NCBI RefSeq assembly: GCF_036226765.1
Contig: NZ_CP109017.1
Location: 3,361,501 to 3,425,500 of the forward strand
Length of the DNA stretch: 64,000 bases
Reading direction: 5' to 3'
Source of the DNA: Streptomyces sp. NBC_00670
GTDB taxonomy: Bacteria; Actinomycetota; Actinomycetes; Streptomycetales; Streptomycetaceae
A program made the position numbers and the translations under genes. The first letter of the stretch is position 1; every line of letters starts with the position of its first letter. Below the pieces are notes generated by a model. That model was given only the letters and a program-made list of their open reading frames with translations, made no database searches and had not been told where the DNA came from. This document shows, one piece after another, positions 17,007-26,344 of this stretch.

Positions 17007-18746
17007 CTACCCCAGCAGTCCGCCGACCAGCCGGTCCGAGCCGCCGGAGCCGCCGGAGCCGCCGGAACCGTTGCCTCCGGAGCCTCCGGTGCCGCTGGTC
17101 CCGCCGCTCGCCGTGCCGCCGGCGCCACCCGTGCCGCCCGCGGTGGACGGTCCGGCGCTGGTGCTCGGCGCCCGCTGGGCCGGTGCCTGGTTCTGCGGCG
17201 GTGCCTGCCCGGCCGTGCCCTGCGTCTGGCTGGGCTGCCCGCCGGTGACCGCGCCCGTCGTCCGGCTCGCGCCCGGTGCCGAGGCGGACCGCGACGGCGA
17301 GGACGTGGCCCCCTGCGACGGCGCCTCGGCGGAGGCCGACGGGCTGACCTTCCGGTGCCGCGCGCCCGGCGTCTCCGGCAGCGGGGAGCCGGGCTGCTCG
17401 TTGTGCGGTGCCTCGCCGGGCCCCGGCACGACGATCCGGTCGGCGTCCCGCACCGCGCCGCCGAGCAGCGAGCCGATCAGCAGCGTCAGCCCGGTGACGA
17501 CGGTGGTGAGCAGGGCGCCCCGGCGCAGGACGTAACGCCGCAGGTCCCAGATGTCGGAGCGCGGGCCGAGCCGGCGCCAGGCCCCGGCGGCGAGCCGGCC
17601 GTCGACCGAGTAGACGGGCGCCCCGGCGATGATCAGCGGGGACCAGGCGGCGAGGCAGATGATGTCGGGCGCGTCATAGACCGGGACGGTCTTCCAGCTG
17701 ACGGTGACGATGAGCGCCGCCGAGAGCCCGGCGCCGACGACGGCCGCGACCCGCTGCCACAGCCCCAGCACGGTCAGGACACCGACGAGCACCTGGAGGA
17801 AGGCGATGACCAGCCCGGCGCCGACCGGGTGTTGCAGCGCGAACTGCCGCAGCGGTTCGGCCGCCTCCCAGGGGTGCAGGGAGTTGAGCCACTTGACCAT
17901 GGAGCCGCGCTCGCCGCCGTCGAAGTAGACGGGGTCGCACAGCTTGCCCATGCCGGCGTAGAGGGAGATGAAGCCGAGGAAGACCCGCAGCGGCAGCAGG
18001 ACCACGCCGAGGTTCATACGGCGGCCGGGGTAGTAGGCGTGGCGCACGTCGGCCTGCGCGGTGCCGGCGTGCCGTCCGGTGCCGTCGGCGCCCTCGGCGG
18101 TCTCGTCGTCCGCGAAGCCGTCGCCGTAACCGTCGCGGCCGTCCTGGCCCGGGTCGTCGTACCCGGCCGCGCCGTACGCCTGTTCGTCGTACGTCTGTTC
18201 GTCGTACGCGCTGCCCACGCGGCGCATCTGGGGCAGCAGGCGGGTTCCGGCGGCGGAGTCGGGGGTGCGCTGCCCGCCGACGACCGGGGTGCGCACGGTC
18301 GCGTCGCCCATGTCGTCGTCGTAGCCGCCGCCCCCGGAGAAGCCGTCGACGCGGGGGATGACCTGCGTCGCCCCGGCGTCCGCCGGTTCCTCGCCGTGGC
18401 GCACGCCGCCCGCCCGCACGGCCTGGAGCAGCCGGTGGGCGCCCGTGTCGTCGGGGGCGGAGCGGCCGCTCCAGACGACGGGGCGGCGCCGGGCCTCGCC
18501 GGGCCGGCCCGCGGGGCGCGCGGTGCCCTGCGTGGCGCTCAAGTGCCGTGCGACGGCGGTCGAACGGGCGCGCCGCGTCGACGCCCCCAGTTCCACGCGG
18601 AAGCTCGCATGGTTGACGACGACCTGCGCCGGATCGCTCGGCACCTTCACCATGCTGAACGCGGGAGTGTCGTCCGGGGCCGGCGTCCCGAAGCCCGGCG
18701 CTCGGCCCCCCGAGGGTGTGCGGGGTGTTCTGGTGTCCACACTCAT
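17007..18746 (-). CDS. DoxX-family membrane protein with long disordered termini
   Basis: The 579-residue protein has a central membrane domain of the DoxX/TQO-small-subunit type (about residues 245-440): RVFLGFISLYAGMGKLCDP, then VGAGLVIAFLQVLVGVLTVLGLWQRVAAVVGAGLSAALIVTVSWKTV. A further segment (LLTTVVTGLTLLIGSLLGG) follows. The first 240 residues are polar with Asp/Gly/Tyr repeats (YDEQTYDEQAYG). The last 120 are Pro/Ser/Thr/Gly-rich and end in GSGGSGGSGGSD-like repeats. DoxX proteins are linked to redox and thiol stress; the role of this form is unknown. The ATG at 18746 is the only sensible start. Confidence 0.72.
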   Translation of the reverse strand: MSVDTRTPRTPSGGRAPGFGTPAPDDTPAFSMVKVPSDPAQVVVNHASFRVELGASTRRARSTAVARHLSATQGTARPAGRPGEARRRPVVWSGRSAPDDTGAHRLLQAVRAGGVRHGEEPADAGATQVIPRVDGFSGGGGYDDDMGDATVRTPVVGGQRTPDSAAGTRLLPQMRRVGSAYDEQTYDEQAYGAAGYDDPGQDGRDGYGDGFADDETAEGADGTGRHAGTAQADVRHAYYPGRRMNLGVVLLPLRVFLGFISLYAGMGKLCDPVYFDGGERGSMVKWLNSLHPWEAAEPLRQFALQHPVGAGLVIAFLQVLVGVLTVLGLWQRVAAVVGAGLSAALIVTVSWKTVPVYDAPDIICLAAWSPLIIAGAPVYSVDGRLAAGAWRRLGPRSDIWDLRRYVLRRGALLTTVVTGLTLLIGSLLGGAVRDADRIVVPGPGEAPHNEQPGSPLPETPGARHRKVSPSASAEAPSQGATSSPSRSASAPGASRTTGAVTGGQPSQTQGTAGQAPPQNQAPAQRAPSTSAGPSTAGGTGGAGGTASGGTSGTGGSGGNGSGGSGGSGGSDRLVGGLLG

Positions 18747-18873
18747 CTAACCGAGTGACGTGTCGTTAGGACACTGCTTTGACCCCGCCGAACTGTCCGG
18801 ACCGCGTCAAGGTGGGCGGCCCTGCCCGCTTCGCCCCGATCAGGTGACGGGGCGAACGGGCATTCGGGGGCGC

Positions 18874-19815
18874 TCAGGCCCGGCGGCGCGCCGTCTCGTA
18901 CAGCACGATCCCCGCCGCGACACCGGCGTTGAGGGACTCCGCGCCGCCCGGCATCGGGATGCGCACCCGCACGTCACAGGTCTCGCCGACCAGCCGCGAC
19001 AGGCCCTTGCCCTCGCTGCCGACGACGATGACGACCGGACCGTCGAGCACCGCCAGGTCGCCCAGCGCGGCCTCCCCGTCGGCGGCCAGTCCCACGACCG
19101 TGATCCCGGCCTTCTTGTACGCCTCCAGGGCGCGCGTCAGGTTGGTGGCGCGCGCGACCGGCGTACGGGCGGCCGTACCGGCGGACGTCTTCCAGGCGCC
19201 CGCCGTCATGCCCGCCGCGCGCCGCTCGGGCACGACCACGCCGTGCCCGCCGAAGGCGGAGACGGAACGGACCACGGCGCCCAGGTTGCGCGGGTCGGTG
19301 ACGCCGTCGAGCGCCACGATCAGCGGGTCCTCGCCCGCGTCGTGAGCGGCCCCGACGAGGTCCTCGGGGTGCGCGTACTCGTAGGGCGGCACCTGGAGGA
19401 CGAGGCCCTGGTGGTTGAGCCCGTTCGTCATCCGGTCGAGCTCGGGGCGGGGCGCCTCCATGAGGTTGATGCCGCCGCGCTCGGCCGCGAGCTGGAGCGC
19501 CTCGCGCACCCGCTCGTCGTTGTCGATGAACTGCTGCACGTACAGCGTGTTGGCGGGCACGCCCTCGCGCAGCGCCTCGACGACCGGGTTGCGGCCGACG
19601 ACCAGTTCGGAGGCGGACTTGCCGCCGCGGCCCCGGGGCGCCGGGCGGCGCGTGGTCTGCTTCGCCTTGGCGGTGGCGATGCGGTTCTTCTTGTGGCCCT
19701 TGCGCATCTCGGCGGGCGGGGTCGGACCCTTGCCCTCCAGGCCCTTGCGCCGCTGGCCGCCACTGCCGACCTGCGCGCCCTTCTTGCCGGACATGCGGCG
19801 GTTGTTGGCTGCCAT
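18874..19815 (-). CDS. rlmB: 23S rRNA (guanosine-2'-O-)-methyltransferase RlmB (SpoU/TrmH family)
   Basis: The protein carries the SPOUT knotted-fold motifs: [12 protein letters not shown] (substrate-binding domain start, about residue 75), [20 protein letters not shown] (motif 1), [14 protein letters not shown] (motif 2) and [22 protein letters not shown] (motif 3). It should 2'-O-methylate a guanosine in 23S rRNA with SAM. The N-terminal 65 residues are a Lys/Arg-rich RNA-binding tail usual for actinobacteria. I place the start at the ATG at 19815 ([13 protein letters not shown], 313 residues); the open frame extends further up without a ribosome binding site. It lies downstream of cysS in the same direction. 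Confidence 0.92.
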   Translation of the reverse strand: MAANNRRMSGKKGAQVGSGGQRRKGLEGKGPTPPAEMRKGHKKNRIATAKAKQTTRRPAPRGRGGKSASELVVGRNPVVEALREGVPANTLYVQQFIDNDERVREALQLAAERGGINLMEAPRPELDRMTNGLNHQGLVLQVPPYEYAHPEDLVGAAHDAGEDPLIVALDGVTDPRNLGAVVRSVSAFGGHGVVVPERRAAGMTAGAWKTSAGTAARTPVARATNLTRALEAYKKAGITVVGLAADGEAALGDLAVLDGPVVIVVGSEGKGLSRLVGETCDVRVRIPMPGGAESLNAGVAAGIVLYETARRRA

Positions 19816-19988
19816 GACCTGCCTGTCTGTTCGTGAGCGGGTGAGTGAAGAGGGAGGTGCTTCTGAAGTTCGTACGTCTGTGCAGTGTGCCGCCCGGAGG
19901 CCCGGACGGCACAATCGATCTTGCGGGAGGGGGACAGACCCCGCGTGCGCCGGCGCGCGCCCCGGGGGCTCACGCCGGCGCCGCGCTC

Positions 19989-21389
19989 CTAGCGCGGACC
20001 GAGGGTCCAGCGCGGTCCCTGCGGGCCGTCCTCGACGACCAGTCCGGACTGGGCGAGCTGGTCACGGAGGGCGTCCGCCGTGGTCCAGTCCTTGCGGGCG
20101 CGGGCCGCCTCGCGCTGGTCGAGGACCATGCGGACGAGGGTGTCGACGACGCCGTGCAGGTCGTCGCCCTTACCGCCCGCGCCGGCCCACTGCTCGTCCA
20201 GCGGGTCGAGGCCGAGCACGCCGAGCATGGCGCGCACCTCGGCGAGGCGGGCGACGGCGGCCTCCTTGTCGTCGGCGGCCAGCGCGCTGTTGCCCTGGCG
20301 GACCGTGGTGTGCACGACGGCGAGCGCCTGCGGGACGCCCAGGTCGTCGTCCATCGCCTCGGCGAACGCCGGCGGCACCTCGGCGGACGGCTCGACGACG
20401 CCCCCCGCCAGCTCCACCACGCGCTGCGCGAAGCCCTCGATCCGCGCGAACGCCGACTCGGCGTCCCGCAGCGACTCCTCGCTGTACTCGATCATCGAAC
20501 GGTAGTGCGGGGTGCCGAGGTAGTAGCGGAGCACGATCGGACGCCAGCGCTTGACCATCTCGGAGACGAGCACCGAGTTGCCGAGCGACTTGGACATCTT
20601 CTCGCCGCGCATCGTCACCCAGGCGTTGTGCAGCCAGTACCGGGCGAACTCGTCGCCGTACGCCTTGGCCTGGGCGATCTCGTTCTCGTGGTGCGGGAAG
20701 ATCAGGTCGAGCCCGCCGCCGTGGATGTCGAACGCGGAGCCGAGGTACTTGTGCGCCATCGCCGAGCACTCCAGGTGCCAGCCGGGGCGGCCGTGGCCCC
20801 ACGGCGTCTCCCACGTCGGCTCGCCGGGCTTGGCCGCCTTCCACATCGCGAAGTCGCGCGGGTCCCGCTTGCCGGTCTCGCCGCTGCCCGAGGGCTGCTG
20901 GAGGTTGTCCAGCTCCTGGTTGGACAGCTGGAGGTAGCCCGGGAAGGAGCGGACGTCGAAGTAGACGTTGCCGTCGGCCTCGTAGGCGTGCCCGCGCTCG
21001 ATGAGCGTGCGCATCATCTCGACCATCTCGGTGACGTGCCCGGTCGCGCGCGGCTCGTACGTGGGCGGCAGGCAGCCGAGAGCGGCGTAGCCGTCGTTGA
21101 AGGCACGCTCGTTCTCGTAGCCGATGGCCCACCAGGGGCGGCCCTGGTCGGCGGACTTGGCGATGATCTTGTCGTCGATGTCCGTGACGTTGCGGATGAA
21201 CGTCACGTCGTACCCGCGGTACGCGAACCACCGGCGCAGGATGTCGAAGTTGAGCCCGGAGCGGATGTGCCCGATGTGCGGGGCGGCCTGCACGGTGGCA
21301 CCGCACAGGTAGATCGAGACACAACCCGGTGTGAGCGGGACGAAGTCACGGATCTGCCGGGCGCTGGTGTCGTACAGACGAATGGTCAC
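19989..21389 (-). CDS. cysS: Cysteinyl-tRNA synthetase
   Basis: The 466-residue class I synthetase charges tRNA-Cys. HIGH is at residues 38-41 (PHIGHIRSG) and KMSKS is in [15 protein letters not shown]. The zinc-site Cys/His/Glu residues are in place (LCG near residue 29, [26 protein letters not shown]). The presence of the C-terminal helical anticodon domain (to [15 protein letters not shown]) distinguishes it from MshC. The GTG at 21389 ([12 protein letters not shown]) is the start used by relatives and has GGTGGG upstream. rlmB follows after 173 bp, and the pair is usual in actinobacteria. Confidence 0.94.
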   Translation of the reverse strand: MTIRLYDTSARQIRDFVPLTPGCVSIYLCGATVQAAPHIGHIRSGLNFDILRRWFAYRGYDVTFIRNVTDIDDKIIAKSADQGRPWWAIGYENERAFNDGYAALGCLPPTYEPRATGHVTEMVEMMRTLIERGHAYEADGNVYFDVRSFPGYLQLSNQELDNLQQPSGSGETGKRDPRDFAMWKAAKPGEPTWETPWGHGRPGWHLECSAMAHKYLGSAFDIHGGGLDLIFPHHENEIAQAKAYGDEFARYWLHNAWVTMRGEKMSKSLGNSVLVSEMVKRWRPIVLRYYLGTPHYRSMIEYSEESLRDAESAFARIEGFAQRVVELAGGVVEPSAEVPPAFAEAMDDDLGVPQALAVVHTTVRQGNSALAADDKEAAVARLAEVRAMLGVLGLDPLDEQWAGAGGKGDDLHGVVDTLVRMVLDQREAARARKDWTTADALRDQLAQSGLVVEDGPQGPRWTLGPR

Positions 21390-21709
21390 CCCACCAGGGT
21401 AGTGGCCCGGGGCCAGTGCCTCAGGACCGTTCCACCCAAGCTGTGCGTTTTCGTGACCGAGGGCGCCTTGCGAGGGACACGAACCGTGTCGCTGTGCGGC
21501 TCCACCGTGCCCCTGAAAGGGGCGCGGGGCTGTGTCTTCTGCGCGGCTCGGCCACGGGCGCGCGACCACCATCGTGCCCATAGGGGCGCGGGGAACTGCG
21601 CGACCAGCCCCCACGGGCGGTCAGCCGACAACGCACCCGGGGTCCAAGGGGCGGAGCCCCTTGAAGGGACGGGAAGGGTAGGGGCGGCGGGGGCGAAAAA
21701 TACCCCCGC
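21390..21709. repeat. Intergenic region filled with dispersed repeat, copy 2
   Basis: From about 21500 to 21700 two kinds of block from the repeat family occur in succession: ...CCCCTGAAAGGGGCGCGGGGCTGT..., then GGGGCGCGGGGAACTGCGCGACC, then the complement of the CCCCTTGGACCCC / GCCCCCGCCGCCCC block found at 25.5 and 54.85 kb. There is no gene in this 320-bp gap between ispF and cysS. Confidence 0.65.
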
Positions 21710-22234
21710 TCACCCCACCCGCACCACCAACGCCGTAGCCACCGCCATCAACCCCTCCCCCCGCCCCGGAAACCCGAGCCCGTCCGTCGTCGCCCCGGAC
21801 ACACTCACCGGCGCCCCCACCACCTCACCCAGCACCCGCTGCGCCTCCTCCCGCCGCTTCCCCACCTTCGGCCGCTCCCCCACGACCTGCACCGCCACGT
21901 TCCCGATCACGAACCCCGCCGCCCGCACGATCCGCGCCGCCTCCGCCAGCAGCGTCACCCCGGACGCCCCGGCCCACTCGGGCCGCCCCGTCCCGAAGTG
22001 CTGCCCGAGGTCACCGAGCCCCGCCGCCGAGAACAGCGCGTTGCACGCCGCATGCGCGACGACGTCCGCGTCGGAATGGCCGGCCAGTCCCGGCCCGGCA
22101 CCCTCCCACTTCAGCCCGGCACACCACAGCTCGCGCCCCTCCTCGAAGGCGTGGATGTCGGTCCCGATCCCGACCTGCGGCAGCACGACGCCGGGCAGGC
22201 CCCGCGTGCCCTCGGCGCCCGTCTCAGAACCCAT
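21710..22234 (-). CDS. ispF: 2-C-methyl-D-erythritol 2,4-cyclodiphosphate synthase
   Basis: IspF makes the cyclodiphosphate in the MEP isoprenoid pathway. The metal ligands are in GIGTDIHAF (Asp and His) and [10 protein letters not shown], and the signatures GLGDLGQHF and [23 protein letters not shown] are intact. The 174-residue length is slightly longer than the 155-160 norm because of a short N-terminal extension. Its ATG at 22234 lies 11 bp inside the ispD gene, so translation is coupled. ispD-ispF adjacency is typical. Confidence 0.94.
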   Translation of the reverse strand: MGSETGAEGTRGLPGVVLPQVGIGTDIHAFEEGRELWCAGLKWEGAGPGLAGHSDADVVAHAACNALFSAAGLGDLGQHFGTGRPEWAGASGVTLLAEAARIVRAAGFVIGNVAVQVVGERPKVGKRREEAQRVLGEVVGAPVSVSGATTDGLGFPGRGEGLMAVATALVVRVG

Positions 22235-23081
22235 CGTTGAGCCTCCTCCGCGCGAGGACCGCCTCCGCGAGGACGAGGTCCAGCGGCCGTGTCACCTTGA
22301 ACGCCTCCTCGTGCCCGGGCACGACCACGACCGTGAGCCCGAGCCGTTCGACCATGCTCGCGTCGTCGGTGACCTCACCGGTCACCGTCTCGTGCGCGCG
22401 CACCAGCGTCGCCCGGTCGAACCCCTGCGGCGTCTGCACGGCACGCAGCCGCGCCCGCTCGGGCGTGGCGACGACGGGCTCGGGCGCCCCCGGCGCGCTC
22501 GCCGGCTCCACCTGCTTGACGGTGTCGGCGAGCGGCAGCGCCGGTACGACGGCGGGGGCGCCGTCCCGTACGGCCTCGATCACGGCGTCGACCGTGTCCA
22601 CGGGTACCAGCGGCCGGGCCGCGTCGTGCACCAGGACGACGTCGTGCCCGGGCGGCAGCGCGTCCAGGCCCCGCCGGACCGACTCCTGCCGGCTCTCCCC
22701 GCCGGGGACGACGACGAAGTCCGTGCGCTCGGGCAGGGCGTGCGCATCGAGCAGCGCCCTGACCTCGGGGGCCCCGTCGGGCGGGGCGACCACGACGACG
22801 AGCTGGACGGCACGGGAGGCCGCCATCGCGCGTACGGCGTGGATGAGCATGGGCGTGCCGCTCAGCGCGCGGAGCGCCTTGGGGGCGCCCGGGCCGAGCC
22901 GTACGCCGCGCCCGGCGGCCGGGATCACCGCGGCCACGCGGGGCGCGGGCCGGCCGGAGCCCGGCGCCTGCGGGGCGGCGGGATCGGGCCTTCGCGAAAC
23001 GGCGGAATCGGCCGTCTGCGGGGCGGGTTCGGGCGCGTGCGGGGCGGCGTCTGAGGGCGAGGAGCGCGGATCGTCGGACAT
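22224..23081 (-). CDS. ispD: 2-C-methyl-D-erythritol 4-phosphate cytidylyltransferase
   Basis: IspD forms CDP-ME in the MEP pathway. The CTP-binding motif [18 protein letters not shown] (about residues 53-70), [13 protein letters not shown] and [10 protein letters not shown] are all present, as is RAVQTPQGF near residue 212. Length is 285 against a usual 230-240. The excess is a Pro/Ala-rich N-terminal tail of about 45 residues and a short insertion ([12 protein letters not shown]) after DTVKQV. It is the upstream gene of the overlapping ispD-ispF pair. The carD gene lies upstream in the same direction, after a 497-bp gap. Confidence 0.94.
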   Translation of the reverse strand: MSDDPRSSPSDAAPHAPEPAPQTADSAVSRRPDPAAPQAPGSGRPAPRVAAVIPAAGRGVRLGPGAPKALRALSGTPMLIHAVRAMAASRAVQLVVVVAPPDGAPEVRALLDAHALPERTDFVVVPGGESRQESVRRGLDALPPGHDVVLVHDAARPLVPVDTVDAVIEAVRDGAPAVVPALPLADTVKQVEPASAPGAPEPVVATPERARLRAVQTPQGFDRATLVRAHETVTGEVTDDASMVERLGLTVVVVPGHEEAFKVTRPLDLVLAEAVLARRRLNDGF

Positions 23082-23578
23082 CGGTTCCTGTCAGGTTTGT
23101 GTGCTCCGCCGGGGTGGGTATGGCCCTGGGGAGTGCCGGGTGCGCGCCTCGACCGGACCCTTCCGTGACATCCGGTCGAGCGGGCTGCCCGCCCGGCACA
23201 CTCAGTATCGGGGGCGAAGCACCTTCCCCGAAGCACCGGGGTCCGGGACCACCCCCGACGGCGCAGGACGCCGGCGTCGGACGACCGCGCAGGACATGCG
23301 AACACCTGCGCATGAGTACGCGCCGCACGGGTACGCACAGGGCAACGAGGCAGACAGCAGCGAGGCGGACAGCGGGCCAGGCGGGCGCGGTGGTGGGCTC
23401 GGTAATGGATCCGGATACGCACATGCCGCAGCGCCCGGCGACAGCTGTTGCGTCATCGGGCACCGCGGCATCTCACATGTACGGTCCGCCGAGCCGTTCG
23501 TCCCGCCTCGGCGGCGGCACGGGTGTGCGTTGTTGCGTCAGGACGCGGCGGGCGTCGGGACGCGAGGACCGGGCGTCG
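23082..23578. other. Gap between carD and ispD
   Basis: About 500 bp with no supportable gene. An open plus-strand frame from an ATG at 23312 reads into carD on the opposite strand and has poor codon bias. Two near-identical segments (GTCAGGACGCG near 23536 and 23578) occur at the carD 3' end. A promoter for ispD-ispF is expected here, but I could not place it. Confidence 0.4.
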
Positions 23579-24061
23579 TCAGGACGCGAGGACCTCGTCG
23601 AGCAGGGCTTCGGCCTTGTCCTCGTTGGTGTTCTCCGCGAGGGCGAGCTCACTGACCAGAATCTGCCGGGCCTTGGCGAGCATGCGCTTCTCACCTGCGG
23701 AGAGTCCGCGCTCACGCTCGCGGCGCCACAGGTCGCGCACCACTTCGGCGACCTTAATGACATCGCCGGAGGCGAGCTTCTCCAGATTTGCCTTGTAACG
23801 ACGCGACCAGTTCGTGGGCTCCTCGGCGTACGGCGCGCGCAGCACCTCGAAGACCCGGTCCAGTCCGTCCTGACCGACCACATCACGCACGCCGACGAAC
23901 TCCGCATTGTCCGCTGGCACACGCACCGTCAGGTCGCCCTGGGCGACCTTGAGCACCAAGTAGGTCTTGTCCACGCCTTTGATCTGGCGAGTTTCGATAG
24001 CCTCGATCAGCGCGGCCCCGTGATGGGGATAGACCACGGTGTCGCCAACCTTGAACGTCAT
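23579..24061 (-). CDS. carD: CarD-family RNA polymerase-binding transcription regulator
   Basis: The 160-residue CarD stabilises the RNAP open complex at rRNA and other promoters and is essential in mycobacteria. The N-terminal RNAP-interacting Tudor-like domain runs from [17 protein letters not shown] to about residue 55. The helical DNA-binding C-terminus includes the conserved Trp in [14 protein letters not shown] that inserts at the -10 fork. Length and sequence match actinobacterial CarD along the whole protein. The ATG at 24061 has GGAAGGGG about 7 bases upstream. It usually sits beside ispD-ispF in actinobacteria, as here. Confidence 0.95.
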   Translation of the reverse strand: MTFKVGDTVVYPHHGAALIEAIETRQIKGVDKTYLVLKVAQGDLTVRVPADNAEFVGVRDVVGQDGLDRVFEVLRAPYAEEPTNWSRRYKANLEKLASGDVIKVAEVVRDLWRRERERGLSAGEKRMLAKARQILVSELALAENTNEDKAEALLDEVLAS

Positions 24062-24821
24062 GTGACAGGTACCCCTTCCGTGGCTATCCAGGGTAACACG
24101 GAAACGACGTCTTCTGAATGGCGTTTTCGCAGGTCAGGGCATATCTCGGGGCTTGACAAGCGCAACAGGAACGTGCTGCGAGGGGCGAGCGGAACGAGGT
24201 ATTCGCAGGTCGGAGCGGCTGTGTGGACGGGGCGAAACATGCGCGTCACACCCCCTGGAAGCCGGTGACCAGCACAGAAACGTCCACAAATGTCCGTCTC
24301 CAGGTGATCGACATTCGCTACTCCGTTCGGTGATGTGGAGCCGGATACGAGACGAATCCGGAATTGATCAAGACAGACCGAACGGGTGATCACGGGGCGA
24401 TCAAGTCGTCCCCAAGTCGCACTCGTGGAGTACGACACGGAGTACGGCACGGCATACGGCGGCTTGCGCCGGCCGTGTTACGGAATTGGCGTGGCGCATA
24501 GCGCCGGTTAAGTGGGACGGGAGTGGTTCTCGGGACTTTTGTGAATGCGCGACGGGGCCGGTGTCGGCGTGGCTTCGACGCGGCGTCGGGGCGGTTCCCG
24601 TACGACGCCGGGCGCGCCCGGGAACGGTTGCGGGGCGCCGACGGCGGCGGCGTGCGGCTGTGACGTGCCGCGGGGCTTCCGGGGCGGTGTCGGGGTGCAG
24701 GGGCGGGTCGGGTGCGGCCCCTCGGGAGGCGCTCGGTAACCTAAGGCCGCTGACAGATGCTTAGGGCGGCTTTATTCAGGCAGCCGTCCGTTCCGCCCAC
24801 GTTCAAGGAGTTGCCGCCGCC
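24062..24821. other. Long intergenic region carD / DUF461 lipoprotein gene
   Basis: About 760 bp between divergent genes. I find no gene; the minus-strand frame 24058-24450 is AT-richer than coding DNA here and has no codon bias. On the carD side a possible promoter is TTCAGA-17 bp-TACCCT, about 40 bases before the start. Near 24741-24775 a weak inverted repeat (CCTAAG/CTTAGG) with TTTATT precedes the lipoprotein gene. The region is less GC-rich than its surroundings and could hold a regulatory RNA, but I cannot support one. Confidence 0.4.
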
Positions 24822-25490
24822 GTGAGCAGCAGCCTTCGACGCGGCGCTCTCGCCGCCGCCGCCATCGCGTTCTCGATCGCCTCGCTCGCCGCGTGCGGCG
24901 CCGGCAACGACGCCCAGACGCTCGAGGTCAAGCCGGACAACGCGGCGACCACCGTCGGTTCCATCAAGGTGCAGAACGCGCTCGTCATCACGCAGCCCGA
25001 CCCGAAGGCCACCGGTCCGGCCGTGGTCTCCGCGACCGTCTTCAACACGAGCGGCTCCCCCCAGACGCTGGACTCCGTCTCGCTCGACGGCGGGCCGTCC
25101 GCCGAACTCTCGCCCGCCACGGGCAAGGGCAAGATCACCGTTCCGGCGCACGGGTCGGTGGTTCTCGGGGGCGAGGGGAACGCCGCGGCGGTGCTGAGCA
25201 GTGGGCGGGAGGCCGTGCGGGACGGGGACGCGCAGAAGGTGACGTTCTCGTTCAGCGACACGGGGGATGTGAGCCTGAAGGCGTTCGTCGTGCCGGCGGA
25301 GAGCTACTTCAGCAAGTGGGGGCCGAGCGACATCCCGGCGACGCCGAGTGGGACGTCGTCGGCCTCGGCGTCGTCCTCCGCGTCCTCTTCGGCGGAGGGG
25401 GCGTCGGGGTCGACGCCGAACACGTCGAAGACGCCGAAGAGCTCGTCCTCGGCGTCGTCTTCCGCGTCGTCGAGCGCGGCGGGGCAGTAA
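24822..25490 (+). CDS. DUF461-type secreted lipoprotein
   Basis: The 222-residue protein begins with a lipoprotein signal: hydrophobic ALAAAAIAFSIASLAACG with the lipobox Cys at residue 25. The mature part is a compact beta domain of about 130 residues (IKVQNALVITQPDPKATGPAVVSATVFNTSGSPQTLDSVSL) that resembles DUF461, a relative of the PCuAC copper-chaperone fold. No clear H-M copper motif is visible. The last 50 residues are almost entirely Ser/Ala/Thr with Pro and Lys and are probably unfolded. The GTG at 24822 is preceded by AAGGAG 11 bases upstream. It converges on phoP; a link to phosphate is unproven. Confidence 0.78.
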   Translation: MSSSLRRGALAAAAIAFSIASLAACGAGNDAQTLEVKPDNAATTVGSIKVQNALVITQPDPKATGPAVVSATVFNTSGSPQTLDSVSLDGGPSAELSPATGKGKITVPAHGSVVLGGEGNAAAVLSSGREAVRDGDAQKVTFSFSDTGDVSLKAFVVPAESYFSKWGPSDIPATPSGTSSASASSSASSSAEGASGSTPNTSKTPKSSSSASSSASSSAAGQ

Positions 25491-25509
25491 GAATCGTCTG
25501 CGGATGGGG

Positions 25510-25645
25510 CGGCCGGGGCGGGTTTTCCCGCCCCCGCCGCCCCTTCCCGATCCCGTCCCCGGGGGCTCCGCCCCCGGACCCCCCAAAAGATTGCGCAGTC
25601 CCCGCGCCCCTTCTGGGGGCGCGGGGAACTGCGCGACAAGCCACG
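25510..25645. repeat. Dispersed GC-rich repeat, copy 3
   Basis: Lies between the converging lipoprotein and phoP genes. It carries the block CCCGCCCCCGCCGCCCCTTCCCGATCC-like, a perfect hairpin CCGGGGGCTCCGCCCCCGG, and GGGGGCGCGGGGAACTGCGCGAC, in the same order as at 54.84-54.96 kb. The hairpins probably serve as terminators for both genes. Confidence 0.7.
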
Positions 25646-25663
25646 AGGCGCCGGACAGACGGC

Positions 25664-26344
25664 CTACGGCTCGAACTTGTAGCCGAGGCCTCGGACCGTC
25701 ACCAGGTATCTCGGGGCGCCCGGGTCCGGTTCGATCTTGGCGCGGAGGCGCTTGACGTGGACGTCGAGCGTCTTCGTGTCGCCGACGTAGTCCGCGCCCC
25801 ACACCCGGTCGATGAGCTGCATGCGCGTGAGCACGCGGCCCGCGTTGCGCAGGAGCATCTCCAGGAGGTCGAACTCCTTGAGCGGCAGGTCGACCTTGGA
25901 GCCGGAGACCGTGACCACGTGGCGGTCGACGTCCATGCGCACCGGGCCCGCCTCCAGCGCGGCCGGGGTGACCTCCTCCGGCTCCCCGCGGCGCCGCAGC
26001 ACCGCGCGGATGCGCGCGACCAGCTCGCGCGAGGAGAACGGCTTGGTGACGTAGTCGTCGGCGCCTATCTCCAGGCCGACCACCTTGTCGATCTCGCTGT
26101 CCTTGGCGGTCACCATGATCACGGGGACGTTGGAACGCCCGCGCAGCTGACGGCAGACCTCGGTGCCGGGCAGCCCCGGCAGCATCAGGTCGAGCAGGAC
26201 GAGGTCGGCGCCGTTGCGCTCGAACTCGTCCAGGCCGTCGGGCCCGGTGGCCGCGATGGCGACCTCGAAGCCCTCCTTGCGGAGCATGTAGGACAGGGCG
26301 TCGGAGAAGGACTCCTCGTCCTCGACGACGAGCACTCGGGTCAC
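25664..26344 (-). CDS. phoP: Phosphate response regulator PhoP
   Basis: The 226-residue OmpR-family regulator has a receiver domain with acidic pocket E9-D10, phospho-acceptor Asp at residue 52 (VLLDLMLPG), Thr in MVTAKD and Lys in YVTKPF. A winged-helix domain follows (LPLKEFDLLEMLLRNAGRVLTRMQLIDRVWG to the end). It activates the Pho regulon on phosphate starvation and represses part of secondary metabolism. The GTG start at 26344 overlaps the phoR stop in GTGA, so translation of the two is coupled. Relatives in S. coelicolor are SCO4230-4229 from memory. Confidence 0.95.
   Translation of the reverse strand: MTRVLVVEDEESFSDALSYMLRKEGFEVAIAATGPDGLDEFERNGADLVLLDLMLPGLPGTEVCRQLRGRSNVPVIMVTAKDSEIDKVVGLEIGADDYVTKPFSSRELVARIRAVLRRRGEPEEVTPAALEAGPVRMDVDRHVVTVSGSKVDLPLKEFDLLEMLLRNAGRVLTRMQLIDRVWGADYVGDTKTLDVHVKRLRAKIEPDPGAPRYLVTVRGLGYKFEP

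Noticed and set aside
23099..24268. Long plus-strand open frame of 389 codons across carD
   Set aside because: It is antisense to the well-supported carD gene and shows no family features; open frames of this size are common by chance at this GC content.
24058..24450. Minus-strand open frame of 130 codons upstream of carD
   Set aside because: Low GC for coding DNA here, no codon bias, no recognisable domain, and it overlaps the probable carD promoter.
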